A stretch of DNA of 64,000 nucleotides from Psychrobacter fozii (GTDB taxonomy: Bacteria; Pseudomonadota; Gammaproteobacteria; Pseudomonadales; Moraxellaceae). The DNA lies in NCBI RefSeq assembly GCF_003217155.1, contig NZ_QJSU01000010.1, forward strand, positions 1 through 64,000, read 5' to 3'. A program made the translations under genes and the position numbers. Positions 36,501 to 45,296 of the stretch are shown here, piece by piece; the first letter of the stretch is position 1; every line of letters starts with the position of its first letter. The notes beneath the pieces were generated by a model. It did not search any database and had not been told where the DNA came from. It saw nothing but the letters and a program-made list of their open reading frames with translations.

Positions 36501-39500
36501 GTAGATACTTTGTAGATTAGCTAGAACTTTCTGATCTACCTTCAATGAGGTACTACCCGCTAGTGCATCAAACAAACCAACCAACTGAGCATGACCAGTA
36601 TGCAAAATAGCTTGAATGTCTTTATCTCTTGCTTTTTCAGGATTATCGTTTAGATAGCTATAAGTGTTACCCAACTCATCAAGAATTGAGATGAACTTGG
36701 GAAATGGTTGTGCTTTATTGGTTAAATATTTTATTTGTGAGACTTGCTGATCTATATATTTCTGAATATTGGCTGTTTCAGCTTGGTTCAGCGCATCATC
36801 TAACTCCCACTGAGCATCTAACAATTCATCAATATTATCATCTAATAATTGCTCTATCGTCGGTTTATTATCAGACATCAACTCAGTATCACTAGCGACA
36901 TGTTGTTTACCAAGCATCGCCTGTAATGAGGCTAGATCTTGTTGGCTTTGTACGTCTTCTATTAATATGTTTTTTGGTTGAACATTTTGCTTGTAACTGT
37001 TCAAATAACCATCCATGAGCGTAGATGACTTTGCTAATGCCTCTAAATGCTGAGCATTCATGGCTTTATCTTTTTGCTGTAACAACTCTAAACTATGCTC
37101 TATGGTCGCACTTACTTCACTAATAGCCGCAAGAGCACTAGAGCCAGAAGCACCTCTCAGAGTATGAAATGCACGTACAATATCATCCGTGACTTCAATA
37201 TGAGGCTCATCTTGATGCTCATCAACGAATTGATCTATTTCCTGTAATAACTCTTCTGCTTCGTCGATAAAAATCTCAAAAAACTCTTTCTCTTCATCGC
37301 TTTGAGGCACGATGATAATAGATGCTTCTGCTATCATTTCATTAACAGAGTTAATCGTTTGCAGCGTAGCATCCATTTCTTTGTTGCTATTATCATGGAC
37401 AAGATTGGCCTCGCCTAGCTCAGACGACAACAGTGATGCTTGAGTACTTTCAAGATCGGACCCATTAGATACCATGTCATTCTGATGTAAAGCGGAATAG
37501 CTGAACTCATCACCATGCTGCTTACTATAAGCATTGGCGCAAGCAATCCAAAGTGGTAACGTCGCTGGGTAATCTTGACTGTCATTTTCAAACACGATTA
37601 GCATTGAAGGATAAGCAGCTAACACATCTGCAATAAGCTGACTCATATCTTCTGAAATGGCAATACTATTATCTAAGATTCGATTGAGCATGTTTTCTAT
37701 TGCCCAAGCCAACTCAGCAGTATAATTGGCACCTACCATGCGGCCTGAGCCTTTTAAGGTATGGAAACCGCGACGAATATCTGTCAACCCGCTTAAGTCA
37801 CTTTGTGATAGACGCCAATTTTCATATAGAGGTACAATTTCAGCCAGCACTTCATTGGCTTCTTCTATAAATATCTCTTTAATATCAGGGTCTGCATCGT
37901 TAGCATCAGCTGCGAGCTGATCTGGAGCTTGCATGAATGGTACGAGTACTGCAGGAATCTCGATATCAGATAATAAAGCAGCTATATGTCTGCTTTCATC
38001 TTTATCATCTGTCGTTTGAGAGTCACAAATCGTATCGGGAGTAACTAACAACTCGGCTTCAACAGGCTCAGACATGCTTAACCCAGCATTCATAGGTTGC
38101 TGCGCCATTAAATTATGACTCTGTAGAACAGTAACAGCAGGGTCAAAACTTGGGGATTTCTGTGCTTCAAAATCTGTAACCAATGCAGGCAATTTTTTTG
38201 CTGTTTCAATGACTAGATCTACAACATTATCAGTGACAGGCAGTGTCTTATCCAAAAGACGATTGAGCAAGTTTTCGATTGACCAAGCCATCTCACTGAT
38301 ACTAAAAGCACCTACCATACGGCCTGAGCCTTTTAAAGTATGGAAACCCCTACGCACTTCAGTTAGTGGTGTTAAATCTTGTGCATCCTGCTCCCAAATA
38401 GGTAGAAAGTCATCTAAATCAGCGATGACTTCAATCGCCTCTTCAATGAAGATGTCACGAATATCCGCATCCATTTCGAAGTTATCGGGCTGAACTTGCG
38501 TGCGAGCTTTCGTTAATAACTCACTCTCTAGACTATTACTCTCAACACCACCTTTCTCTTGCAAAAGAACATCATCAACACTGGTATCAGTCAAAGATTC
38601 AGCATGAATAGACTGAGCATTAGTAGGAGCCAACTCACCATTATCATCGTAACGAATTACATTAGTTGCGGCTTGCTTTCGAGTAAGAAAAGTCTCTTTG
38701 ACGGTACTTGGTGCGGCAATATAGTCATTAAGCAGACCTGTGGCTTTAAGAGTGTACTCATATGCCTGAGTCAATAACTTTTGATCAAAAACCTGCTGCG
38801 CAAGATAGTCTAGTAGTAGCTCAATAGATGTCAATCCCTCAGCCAATGCCTGAGTGACGTCCCAACTAAGCGTTGCAATTTTATGATCTACCAACTGTGT
38901 AAACACGTTGGATAGCGCATTGATGGTTTCACGAATTTCTGGCAAACCCATATCAACAAAAGCATCACCAATCTCAGAAAAATCAGTAGCCTTAGGCAGC
39001 AAATGAATATCTTGACGTTGTACATATTCATGAAAGCTTTGCTTGACATCTTCTACTGCAATGCGAAGCTCACGCAAGTTACCATCGGTAGCATTCACAA
39101 CCTGATTATTTTCAGCTTGTGTATCGATATCATCAGGTATAGTGATAAAAGAGGCGGCATCTCCGATCTTTAGAGATATAGTCTGTTCGGTATTATAGAG
39201 CGCATTATATAGCTCTTGAAGCTGACGCTCAATTTGCCATTGCTCTTGTGCAAACCCTGTTTCGGATGATAGTGCGTGCTCTAGATTTACCAGAATAGAC
39301 TCTACTTGTTCGACATAATATATCCAACCTCGACTCTCGAGTTGACGCTGTATTTTTTGTAGAGGGTATAAAATTGTGTCTGGATTATCCAGATTAAAAA
39401 TAAGTGTTTCAAGCTCATTGAGTATTCGCGGTAAAAAACGCGATACAGTAACCGCACTGTGCGGCAAATTATTTAGTATGGACTGAGTGCTTTTGCTATT

Positions 39501-40355
39501 TTGTGTAAGATTGCTTAATTCGATATATACTCTGATAATCAAGCTTCTAATAGCGTTCGACGAGAGTTCGGTTTGCTCCACATAAAATTCTATCACTTGA
39601 TCCAACTGACCCAACAGTGGAGCATAGTTTTCAGGTAGTGGTGTCTCATTATTTACAAGATCGTTGAGCCATAAGTCTGTTAGATACCAAAGACGTTGCT
39701 CATCTTCATGCTGAGAGGTTTGCCATAAATATTGACTAACTCTGCCTAATACTTTTAATAAAGAAGATTCATTGGTATTGGCCACCAATAACGCTTGTAC
39801 TTGCTGTCGCCAAACCAATAATAACTGTTGGTAATGATGATTTTCTAGATTTGTGGTCATTCTACTTTCTGGAAATACCACTTTAATATTATCAATGATA
39901 TTGTCATCGGTAGTATGACTGCCTAAGCCTTCATTCTGGCTAGCTGCAAGCATTTCTAGGGACTCTGTCGCTATGCCTAGTTCTGATAGTGCTTGGGCAA
40001 GGTCATTAGCAGCATTATTAATCAGCGTCGTGTTGTGGCTAGTGGTACGCACATATTGATTCAGCTCACGTTCTAACAATCTATGAGCAAACTGACCGAT
40101 ATGGCTGTTATTGATAGAAATACTATCGTGACCACTTGCTTCTACCAATAAACTCAGTTTATTGGCAAGATCTGCTAGCAGAGGCAAGCGAATCATCGTC
40201 AGCGCGCCGCCCACTTGATGGTAGTTCTGCACCATCTGCTCGTAATCAGTGCTTTCATCACCTAATTGCCAGCCATCAGCTATCTGTAATAGTTGCTGAT
40301 TCAAAAGTGGCAATAACCACTCGAGCGTCACGATGTCATTGGGCTGGTTTTTCAT
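33504..40355 (-). CDS. chpA: ChpA, multi-Hpt hybrid chemotaxis histidine kinase for type IV pili
   Basis: A 2283-residue kinase, the largest gene here. Five Hpt modules with intact histidines are visible at His672, His865, His1064, His1358 and His1535 (FHTLKGSGRMVG twice, FHTLRGASGSS, LHTIKGGARM twice). A degenerate N-terminal module has YHQVGGALTM (His46). The CheA core follows: dimerisation region near 1700-1850, ATPase N-box with Asn1862 (RNAVDHGIEN), DDGRGID, GRGVGMDVV, then a CheW-like domain. A receiver ends the protein with Asp2206 (LLDIEMPRMDG). P. aeruginosa ChpA has a similar plan with eight phosphotransfer-type modules. It should phosphorylate PilG and PilH. Confidence 0.96.
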   Translation of the reverse strand: MKNQPNDIVTLEWLLPLLNQQLLQIADGWQLGDESTDYEQMVQNYHQVGGALTMIRLPLLADLANKLSLLVEASGHDSISINNSHIGQFAHRLLERELNQYVRTTSHNTTLINNAANDLAQALSELGIATESLEMLAASQNEGLGSHTTDDNIIDNIKVVFPESRMTTNLENHHYQQLLLVWRQQVQALLVANTNESSLLKVLGRVSQYLWQTSQHEDEQRLWYLTDLWLNDLVNNETPLPENYAPLLGQLDQVIEFYVEQTELSSNAIRSLIIRVYIELSNLTQNSKSTQSILNNLPHSAVTVSRFLPRILNELETLIFNLDNPDTILYPLQKIQRQLESRGWIYYVEQVESILVNLEHALSSETGFAQEQWQIERQLQELYNALYNTEQTISLKIGDAASFITIPDDIDTQAENNQVVNATDGNLRELRIAVEDVKQSFHEYVQRQDIHLLPKATDFSEIGDAFVDMGLPEIRETINALSNVFTQLVDHKIATLSWDVTQALAEGLTSIELLLDYLAQQVFDQKLLTQAYEYTLKATGLLNDYIAAPSTVKETFLTRKQAATNVIRYDDNGELAPTNAQSIHAESLTDTSVDDVLLQEKGGVESNSLESELLTKARTQVQPDNFEMDADIRDIFIEEAIEVIADLDDFLPIWEQDAQDLTPLTEVRRGFHTLKGSGRMVGAFSISEMAWSIENLLNRLLDKTLPVTDNVVDLVIETAKKLPALVTDFEAQKSPSFDPAVTVLQSHNLMAQQPMNAGLSMSEPVEAELLVTPDTICDSQTTDDKDESRHIAALLSDIEIPAVLVPFMQAPDQLAADANDADPDIKEIFIEEANEVLAEIVPLYENWRLSQSDLSGLTDIRRGFHTLKGSGRMVGANYTAELAWAIENMLNRILDNSIAISEDMSQLIADVLAAYPSMLIVFENDSQDYPATLPLWIACANAYSKQHGDEFSYSALHQNDMVSNGSDLESTQASLLSSELGEANLVHDNSNKEMDATLQTINSVNEMIAEASIIIVPQSDEEKEFFEIFIDEAEELLQEIDQFVDEHQDEPHIEVTDDIVRAFHTLRGASGSSALAAISEVSATIEHSLELLQQKDKAMNAQHLEALAKSSTLMDGYLNSYKQNVQPKNILIEDVQSQQDLASLQAMLGKQHVASDTELMSDNKPTIEQLLDDNIDELLDAQWELDDALNQAETANIQKYIDQQVSQIKYLTNKAQPFPKFISILDELGNTYSYLNDNPEKARDKDIQAILHTGHAQLVGLFDALAGSTSLKVDQKVLANLQSIYHTDSGSEDEDVFAVRAISSSDLELESIDTDAELLEIFLEEAQELDAALDESFNKWRADISNVNALKVLQRHLHTIKGGARMAGIRSIGDLTHEAESVYEAFVENRRVPTAQWLDIMQMVQDTMSLQVMHIVSYKKSFFASELIEQLQQLLKARVLPEMVELIIPVPKNHFEPEAQSKVVSSTHSKDDVLDISSLDRMIKQSWANGLPDPDILAVFLEEAEALTNRNKYLQLFLENTDNRTALQALQRDLHTIKGGARMVTATGIADLSHEMESVYQDFIDNRRPATKKVLELLVASHDWLADAVSILRHHVNPPTPALLIEALQQFSKNPDSLKQVPKESLQSQREAILIAKENRDSQYLAKDISEMPSMILSTSEEDQSASNNEMIRISGGLIEHMINLSGESAINRARIDMGMSSLTNSIEDMGITVQRLADQLRRMEIELEAQILSQIDDELIQNEDFDPLEMDQYSSLNQLSKSLTESASDLIDINHTLLEKTRDSESLLLQLSRTQTELQDGLMNSRMVPFTHLTPRLERIVRQTANELNKSVELTIINADDEMDRTILERMTSPLEHMLRNAVDHGIENTSTRLRAGKERSGHITLEVSREGGEIVIQLTDDGRGIDVEAVRNKAISQGLIDAGDTSLTDLDIMQYIFNAGLSTSKQVTQISGRGVGMDVVISEIRQLGGSVSVVSELGKGSRFTMRLPLTVAVSDALVVRAADRYYAIPLVQIERVVRVNPEKLYDYYQSGDSTLNFEDVDYRVRYLNEILSGNKLNELVVNTNTSLPLIIIKNRTGQNIALQVDQIAGSRIEVVVKPLGQQLSHLSGISAATIMGDGSVMLILDLIALMRNAQMTQNIPQPIDFKRSGLEAKSTILVVDDSVTVRKVTSRFLERQGFNVALAKDGVDAIEILQDMIPDMILLDIEMPRMDGFEVATQVRYSKRLQHIPIIMITSRTGEKHRERALEIGVNDYMGKPFQEQVLLNKIQHILGQRVSLTHEG

Positions 40356-40385
40356 AGGGTTATCCTAACTCGTCTAAGCACTAAT

Positions 40386-41360
40386 TTAGGCATTTATTTT
40401 TTGCCACACATTAACCTGTGGGTGCGCAATACGGCGCATATTCGAAGGACGCCAAAACAACGCCTCACCTGGAGCCAATATAATATAACCACCTAATGCA
40501 CACTGCTCTGATAGCCTTGCTAAAATATCGCGTTGATCAAACTTACGAAAGTACAGCAACATATTTTGGCAAATAATGACATTTTGGAGATGCGAAGTGG
40601 GTGGCTTTTGTTCAATAATATTATGTAAAGCAAAGCTAACATACTGTTTCAAGCTCGGTGCTATTTGCCAATGTGCTTGATTACTTGCGATCATTTCTTT
40701 CGTTATTGTTGAATCGCAAAAACTTGGTTTTCTAATTGCACTATTAGCACACAATGGCTGTATAAATTGCTGGCAGATGTCTGGAATTAAAGATTTCTGC
40801 CGCTGATCATAATGTCCTAACTGTGCTCTTTTGATAGCTCGATGGCTAATGTCTGTACCCAATATCGTATAATTTTTTAATTGCTTTGATATTAAGCTCA
40901 TCGCTAAGGACCAAACTTCTTGTCCACTTGCACAGCCAACACTCCAAATGCGAAATAACTCATCAAAATTACGTTCAGCACTATTATCAGTATTGGTAGC
41001 AGCTAACCGGAGTCGCTGATGTTGCGCTGCACACTCTGTGACAAAATTAATAGAAGGTATATAACGAAAAAAACGACTTTCGTGAATCAGTACGTTATCT
41101 AATAGCTGTTGACGCATCTCGTTGTTTTTTGGCAACCGATGCCATAAATTTTTAGGGGTCAACCCATACGACGATGCAGTATGTTCAATCGCATTAATCA
41201 ACCACTGCAATTGAACATCGGGTAGAACAAAACCTATTTCTTGTTCTATGTATCGTCGCCATTGCTGCACATCAAAGCTATTGTTCTGCGAAGAGGCCTC
41301 AACTAGTATTGGCTTAATGTGCTTGTTAGCATGGCTGTCTAGCTGAATAAATTTATTCAT
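40386..41360 (-). CDS. pilK: PilK, CheR-type receptor methyltransferase
   Basis: A 324-residue SAM-dependent protein glutamate methyltransferase. The N-terminal helical domain ends with HESRFFRYIPSINF; the SAM site is IWSVGCASGQEVWSLAM; ILGTDISHRAIKRA and NVIICQNMLLYFRKF complete the CheR pattern. It should methylate PilJ. It lies between pilJ and chpA as in Pseudomonas; Acinetobacter, a closer relative, is generally described without pilK, chpB and chpC. Start selected by GGGTGAC upstream. Confidence 0.9.
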   Translation of the reverse strand: MNKFIQLDSHANKHIKPILVEASSQNNSFDVQQWRRYIEQEIGFVLPDVQLQWLINAIEHTASSYGLTPKNLWHRLPKNNEMRQQLLDNVLIHESRFFRYIPSINFVTECAAQHQRLRLAATNTDNSAERNFDELFRIWSVGCASGQEVWSLAMSLISKQLKNYTILGTDISHRAIKRAQLGHYDQRQKSLIPDICQQFIQPLCANSAIRKPSFCDSTITKEMIASNQAHWQIAPSLKQYVSFALHNIIEQKPPTSHLQNVIICQNMLLYFRKFDQRDILARLSEQCALGGYIILAPGEALFWRPSNMRRIAHPQVNVWQKINA

Positions 41361-41477
41361 GTCACCCGCTATAATTGCTGCTGCAAACCATTATTATCTG
41401 CATAGCAATATAATTAACATATTAATAAAAATACTGTAAAGCCTCTAAGGCTCAACTTATAATGTTCAAACTTATCA

Positions 41478-42878
41478 TCATACATTTTCTGATAATGCTT
41501 GCTCGTTATCCAATAACTCATCATCACTTAGTACTTTAAAGCCGGTTACTGATTCTTGTAGTGCTGCAGCCATTTCACTCAGCTCACCAATAGATCGTGC
41601 AGTTGCCATCGTACCAGAGGAGGTTTGTGAAGTAATATCTTGAATGATATTCATGGTATGAGATATATGCCCAGCAGACTCAGCCTGCTGTATTGCAGCA
41701 TTTGAGATGTTTTGAATCAAATCAGCCAACGTGTTAGAAACGCTCTGGACTTCTTCTAGTGCTTCACCAGCATCTTTTGCTAACCGCGCACCGCGTACAA
41801 CTTCAGAGGTCGTCGACTCCATCGACACAACGGCTTCGTTGGTATCTGCCTGAATCGTTTTCACCAGTGTTTCAATCTGTTTGGTTGCATTGGCTGAACG
41901 CTCAGCAAGACGCTGTACCTCATCAGCAACAACCGCAAAGCCTCGACCTGCTTCACCAGCCATCGATGCCTGAATAGCAGCGTTCAATGCCAAAACGTTG
42001 GTTTGGTCAGCAATATCATTAATCAGACTAACGATGTCACCAATCTCTTGTGAAGATTCACCAAGACGTTTGATACGTTTTGACGTCTCTTGAATCTGGT
42101 CACGAATAACGTTCATACCTTCAATAGAGCGCTGTACAACTTCTGCCCCATTATAAGCAATGGCAACTGAGCGCTGAGCAACGGTCGCAGATTCTGAAGC
42201 GTTATTTGAAACTTGGTCAATCGAGATTGTCATCTCATTAATGGCCGCTGACACACCAGCAATTTCTTGCGCTTGATGTTCAGATGCCTCAGCAAGCTCA
42301 ACTGCATTCATCTGCGTTTGATCTGAAGATTGCGAGACACGATCAGCAGTGTTGTTAATAACCAGTACTAACTGACGAAGTTGGTCAATTGCAAAGTTTA
42401 CTGAGTCAGCAATTGCGCCAGTAAAATCTTCTGATACGGTTGCATTGACCGTCAAATCACCTTCCGCCAAATCACCCAACTCATCAAGTAAACGCAGAAT
42501 AGCAACCTGGTTACGCTCGTTTTCTTCTTGGATTTGACGCGCGCGCTCAGACTCTGCTTCTGCTTCTTGGCGACGACGTAATGTTTCTTTTTCGATAAGT
42601 AATCTTTCCGAGCCACCACGATGTTTAAGTAATTGGTACAGAGCAAAAATTATCCCTAACACCCCTATCACGAACACGACGACAGGCAAAACAACTGACT
42701 GAGTAAAGTCAGAAAAATACTGACTCACTGATGATAAGGAGTTTACCAACCAAATCAGACAAGCCACACTTATCGAAACAAAAAGCACTAATAATAGTTT
42801 CCACTCACTATTAGCGTTTGCACCACCCGCTGTTGCATTGGGTGTACCAGCTACAGGTTTATTTATAACATCACTCAT
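41478..42878 (-). CDS. pilJ: PilJ, methyl-accepting chemoreceptor for type IV pili, short form
   Basis: A 466-residue receptor. Two membrane helices (residues 27-46 and 62-84) are separated by only about 15 residues, so it has virtually no periplasmic domain. A coiled region rich in Glu/Arg (residues 90-120), a HAMP-like segment and the cytoplasmic signalling hairpin with [20 protein letters not shown] and [16 protein letters not shown] follow. P. aeruginosa PilJ is 682 residues, with a roughly 260-residue periplasmic sensor that is absent here. It should signal through PilI and ChpA. AAGGA precedes the ATG. Confidence 0.93.
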   Translation of the reverse strand: MSDVINKPVAGTPNATAGGANANSEWKLLLVLFVSISVACLIWLVNSLSSVSQYFSDFTQSVVLPVVVFVIGVLGIIFALYQLLKHRGGSERLLIEKETLRRRQEAEAESERARQIQEENERNQVAILRLLDELGDLAEGDLTVNATVSEDFTGAIADSVNFAIDQLRQLVLVINNTADRVSQSSDQTQMNAVELAEASEHQAQEIAGVSAAINEMTISIDQVSNNASESATVAQRSVAIAYNGAEVVQRSIEGMNVIRDQIQETSKRIKRLGESSQEIGDIVSLINDIADQTNVLALNAAIQASMAGEAGRGFAVVADEVQRLAERSANATKQIETLVKTIQADTNEAVVSMESTTSEVVRGARLAKDAGEALEEVQSVSNTLADLIQNISNAAIQQAESAGHISHTMNIIQDITSQTSSGTMATARSIGELSEMAAALQESVTGFKVLSDDELLDNEQALSENV

Positions 42879-43049
42879 CGTGCGTATTCCTTTAAAACAA
42901 TCATCAAAGTCTTATCGTGACTGACTTTGACAATCTTATTGTTATAAAACAACAGTGATTAACAAAGCCTGTGTGAATGCTGATATCTAACTGTGTCGTG
43001 CGCTATTACTTGATCATAGCCTTAACAGTCAAATATCTGTTATCGATAG

Positions 43050-43580
43050 CTATATTGCAGCATCGGTATATTGTAAGTCTTGTGCGAGTAAACTGGGCAT
43101 AAAGACATACCAATCTTGTTCATTTTTAAAGAACTTACCATGATTATAAGGTGCAAAAGGCGAACTAGATTCAATTGCCTCTGCACGGTACTGGTCATGT
43201 GTAAATTGTTCGATACCAATAACTTGGTCTACTACCAGTCCTGAAAAGAGATTGTCATGATCAATGACAATGACTTTACGTTGGCTCATTTGCGTTAAGC
43301 CACTAGGAACCTGTAGAAACCGAGACAAATCAGTTATTGGTAGTAGACGTCCACGAATATTAGCGATGCCCAGCATCCAAGGTTTTACTAAAGGCAAGCT
43401 GGTATACTCTGGCATGGCTAATACTTCTGATACCTGACCCATCGGCGCAACCAAACGCTGTCCACCAATCTCAAACACCACGCCTTGCCAATCATACTCT
43501 TGTCCACCGCGGCGACCACTTTTGCGCGCACGTGCCAGATCTGCTAAACGCAGAAGCTCAATAAACCCTTTGGAAGCCAC
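43050..43580 (-). CDS. pilI: PilI, CheW-type coupling protein
   Basis: A 176-residue CheW homologue connecting PilJ to ChpA. The fold is shown by VVFEIGGQRLVAPMGQVSEVL, SLPLVKPWMLGIANIRGRLLPITDLSRFL and VIVIDHDNLFSGLVVDQVIGIEQF. The start is GTG at 43580 with GGAG six bases upstream, located 3 nt after the pilH stop. It lies in the expected pilH-pilI-pilJ order. Confidence 0.94.
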   Translation of the reverse strand: MASKGFIELLRLADLARARKSGRRGGQEYDWQGVVFEIGGQRLVAPMGQVSEVLAMPEYTSLPLVKPWMLGIANIRGRLLPITDLSRFLQVPSGLTQMSQRKVIVIDHDNLFSGLVVDQVIGIEQFTHDQYRAEAIESSSPFAPYNHGKFFKNEQDWYVFMPSLLAQDLQYTDAAI

Positions 43581-43583
43581 AAG

Positions 43584-43946
43584 CTACTCCATTACTTTGC
43601 GAATGATATTAACCAAGCTATTTTCATCAACTGGTTTGGCGATATACTCTTTAGCGCCTTGACGCTTTCCCCAAACTCTATCTGTTTCTTGATTTTTAGT
43701 ACTGATCATAATCACAGGGATATGAGCAGTCGTTTTACCACGAGTAATTTTTCGAGTGGCTTGGAAGCCATTCATCTCAGGCATCACTACATCCATCAAG
43801 ATGACATCTGGTAAGTGATCAACTGCCATTTGACAGCCTTGCTCACCATTTGTCGCCTCTAATACTTGAAAGTTATGTCTAGCAAGCATATCGCGAAATT
43901 TCGCCATCTCAGATGGCGAGTCGTCAATGACTAAAACGGTAGTCAT
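43584..43946 (-). CDS. pilH: PilH, single-domain response regulator
   Basis: A 120-residue CheY-like receiver. Acidic residues DD at 8-9, the phosphorylation Asp in VILMDVVMPEMNGFQ (near residue 52), Ser in MISTKNQ and Lys in YIAKPVDENS are in place. PilH is thought to act as phosphate sink or retraction regulator of type IV pili. AAGGAA lies upstream. pilI follows after 3 nt. Confidence 0.94.
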   Translation of the reverse strand: MTTVLVIDDSPSEMAKFRDMLARHNFQVLEATNGEQGCQMAVDHLPDVILMDVVMPEMNGFQATRKITRGKTTAHIPVIMISTKNQETDRVWGKRQGAKEYIAKPVDENSLVNIIRKVME

Positions 43947-44227
43947 GGGAATTTCCTTTATTTTCGAAAATATCCAGGAGGATATGTTGTTATATTATTG
44001 AGACAACCTGAGTAAAAATCATTTGCCAGAAATAAGTGGCAAAATTATTTTTTTAGCAGTTGTTGTGAAATATTGAGCAATTATTATTAATTGTCACTCA
44101 TGTTAAGTATTTTGACTTTGTAACCCAACCTACAAAAACATGCATAAATCATACCAACAATAAGCCTAAACGAAACTTTATATTTGCAGATGTACATACT
44201 TTAGTACTAGCAATGACATTTGCCATA

Positions 44228-44605
44228 TTAGCGGTACTGGTTGATTGCCTCAAACAGCTCGTCTTTACTAAACGGCTTTGTCAGATACTCATCAGAACCA
44301 ACAATACGACCACGCGCTTTATCAAATAAGCCATCTTTCGAAGACAGCATAATGACTGGTTTGTTAGCATAGTCAGGGTTGTTTTTTATCAGAGCACAAG
44401 TCTGATAACCATCTAAACGTGGCATCATAATATCGACAAAGATAATATCTGGGTTGTTATCAACAATCTTTGCTAAAGCATCAAAGCCGTCAATAGCAGT
44501 TACGACTTCGCAGCCCGCTTTTTGAAGTAAGGTTTCTGCGGTACGGCGAATGGTTTTTGAATCATCAATAACCATTACTTTCAAACCATTAAAATCATTT
44601 TCCAT
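44228..44605 (-). CDS. pilG: PilG, single-domain response regulator
   Basis: A 125-residue CheY-like receiver. The phosphorylation site is the Asp of IIFVDIMMPRLDGYQTCALI, with DDSK near the N-terminus and YLTKPFSKDELF at the end. PilG promotes pilus extension through PilB and FimL-type partners and feeds cAMP control in Pseudomonas. ATG at 44605 is chosen: AGGA is eight bases upstream, while GTG at 44611 is too close. It is 281 nt upstream of pilH, so a separate promoter for pilH is possible. Confidence 0.95.
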   Translation of the reverse strand: MENDFNGLKVMVIDDSKTIRRTAETLLQKAGCEVVTAIDGFDALAKIVDNNPDIIFVDIMMPRLDGYQTCALIKNNPDYANKPVIMLSSKDGLFDKARGRIVGSDEYLTKPFSKDELFEAINQYR

Positions 44606-45296
44606 TATCACTGTCCTATAAACGACTATTTGTTCGTAATTCTATCGATCAATACAAAATTTCAACTGTTATTTCAACGTGTCATATCACTTATTATCGG
44701 ATTGATACGAACAGCTAAATTTGTATTACCATGTGTTATGACAGCGAACCTACTATCTGTCAGTATCGGCCTATCAAACATGCTGTCAACATGAGTTACT
44801 ATACGCACTTTTTTATTAATAAACTTAAAAAAATGAGCCAGAAAATAAGCTTTTTAGGTGAACCATACAACTTTCATTATCACTAATTAAAGTAGGGCTC
44901 TTTTTGTATCATGTAAAGCACTTCCTCACTAACCGTTTGAATTGTTATCTAAATAGAGATAGTTCAAATCAAAATAGTCGACAACTTTATGATATTTCTA
45001 CATTATATAGAAACGATGGAAATATTGCTGAATAATCTTCCTTTGTTCTATAAATGTATCAATATGCTTTATCAGATTCGTTTTTAGCACAATTATCGAT
45101 CCTTTTCTAGTCATAATCGAGTCAATATACAAACTGACCAGTAATGTAGAGCATTTTTTTGCTAGCTATATTTGTTATTTTTAACATTATTAGGTCTGGT
45201 CATCGCATATTTATAAAATGAAGTAAGTGTTTAGCAGCCGTTTCACCGCACTGTAATTCAATATATAATAAAATGATAACTACTATGGTGAACGCG
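44606..45296. other. Divergent control region between pilG and the adaptor lipoprotein gene
   Basis: About 690 bp, strongly AT-rich, without repeats or a convincing ORF. It should contain the promoters of the pil-chp operon and the adaptor gene. I do not identify specific sites. Confidence 0.55.

Noticed and set aside
34813..38777. Several antisense frames within chpA
   Set aside because: They mirror the repeated Hpt modules on the coding strand and have no ribosome sites or recognisable domains.
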